From: Candidatus Hydrogenedentota bacterium
Lineage (GTDB): Bacteria; Hydrogenedentota; Hydrogenedentia; Hydrogenedentales; SLHB01
Assembly (NCBI GenBank): GCA_023384315.1
Contig: JAHDWY010000395.1
Location: forward strand, 1 to 5,045
Reading direction: 5' to 3'
DNA: 5,045 nt
The translations under genes and the position numbers were made by a program. Position 1 is the first letter of the stretch. Every line of letters begins with the position of its first letter. Of this stretch, positions 4,728 to 5,045 are shown in pieces. The notes under the pieces were generated by a model. The model was not told the DNA's origin, did no database searches, and saw only the letters and a program-made list of their open reading frames with translations.

Positions 4728-5045
4728 ATGAGTGAACCTTTCAAAGTAGGCGGGATACAACCTCAGCGGATCGAGATCGATCCGTCGCAGATGCGGACCG
4801 CCAAACCTTCGCCGTCTTCGGTGGAGGGCAAGTCGTGCAAGGATGTGCTCACCGAATCGATTAGCGAAGTGCAACGCCTGCAAACCGAAGCGGACACGAC
4901 CATCAAGAAGCTTGTGGCGGGAGAGATTAAGGACGTCACCGAAGCGGTCGTCGCGGTGGAGAAGGCCGACGTGTCTTTCCAGACGATGATGGCGGTTCGG
5001 AACAAGATTGTTGCCGCGTACGAAGAGATCATGCGGATGCAATTG
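4728..5045 (+). CDS. fliE: Flagellar hook-basal body protein FliE (3' end at or just past the window edge)
   Basis: The frame is open from ATG 4728 to the last base, giving 106 residues with no stop. FliE is the adaptor between the MS ring (FliF) and the proximal rod (FlgB). The family pattern is plain: LTESISEVQRLQTEADTTIK (41-60), then LVAGEIKDVTEAVVAVEKAD (62-81), then the C-terminal signature VRNKIVAAYEEIMRMQL (90-106). Family members usually end at or within a residue of this M-Q-hydrophobic end, so probably only the stop codon is missing. The N-terminal 35 residues are variable, as in other FliE proteins. An in-frame stop at 4719-4721 excludes any earlier start. There is no good Shine-Dalgarno sequence before the ATG, so translation may be coupled to flgC, which stops 11 nt upstream. 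In many bacteria fliF and fliG follow; here that lies outside the window. Confidence 0.93.
   Translation, partial: MSEPFKVGGIQPQRIEIDPSQMRTAKPSPSSVEGKSCKDVLTESISEVQRLQTEADTTIKKLVAGEIKDVTEAVVAVEKADVSFQTMMAVRNKIVAAYEEIMRMQL

Overview
The window comes from a GC-rich, diderm, probably flagellated bacterium. The signs are a periplasmic HtrA/Do protease with a Sec signal peptide, flagellar rod genes behind a sigma-54 promoter, and a protein made of carboxypeptidase-regulatory-like beta-sandwich repeats. Such repeat proteins are common in Hydrogenedentota, Planctomycetota and Acidobacteriota. I cannot place the organism more precisely from the sequence. No transposase, integrase, CRISPR array, tRNA or rRNA is visible, and most of the content is ordinary chromosomal genes.

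Layout. Positions 1-789 (+) are the 3' end of a repeat-rich beta-sandwich protein whose start lies outside the window. Positions 790-984 are a leader holding a perfect palindrome, three degenerate 16-bp tandem units and a plausible sigma-70-type promoter. A crotonase-superfamily (enoyl-CoA hydratase-like) gene follows at 985-1776 (+). It converges with an htrA/degP-type protease gene at 1882-3387 (-), and the gap between them holds two hairpins. A 500-bp divergent intergenic region (3388-3887) then separates htrA from a flagellar basal-body operon: flgB (3888-4280), flgC (4297-4716) and fliE (4728 to the window end, cut at or very near its stop).

The most informative non-coding part is 3388-3887. 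It carries a full-consensus sigma-54 (-24/-12) promoter pointing at flgB, a 14/16 match pointing the other way at htrA, a 14-bp direct repeat with a 21-bp period between the two, and a flgB leader with a repeated 9-mer and a long GC-rich stem. This suggests control by a bacterial enhancer-binding protein, possibly of both the flagellar operon and the periplasmic protease. The flagellar arm is well supported by known biology; the htrA arm is inference.

The most notable coding observation is that the HtrA protein keeps the catalytic His and Ser but has Glu at the position of the catalytic Asp. The three flagellar genes work together: FliE joins the MS ring to the rod, and FlgB and FlgC form the proximal rod. 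I found no clear new multi-gene system; the regulatory region and the altered protease triad are the parts worth a second look.
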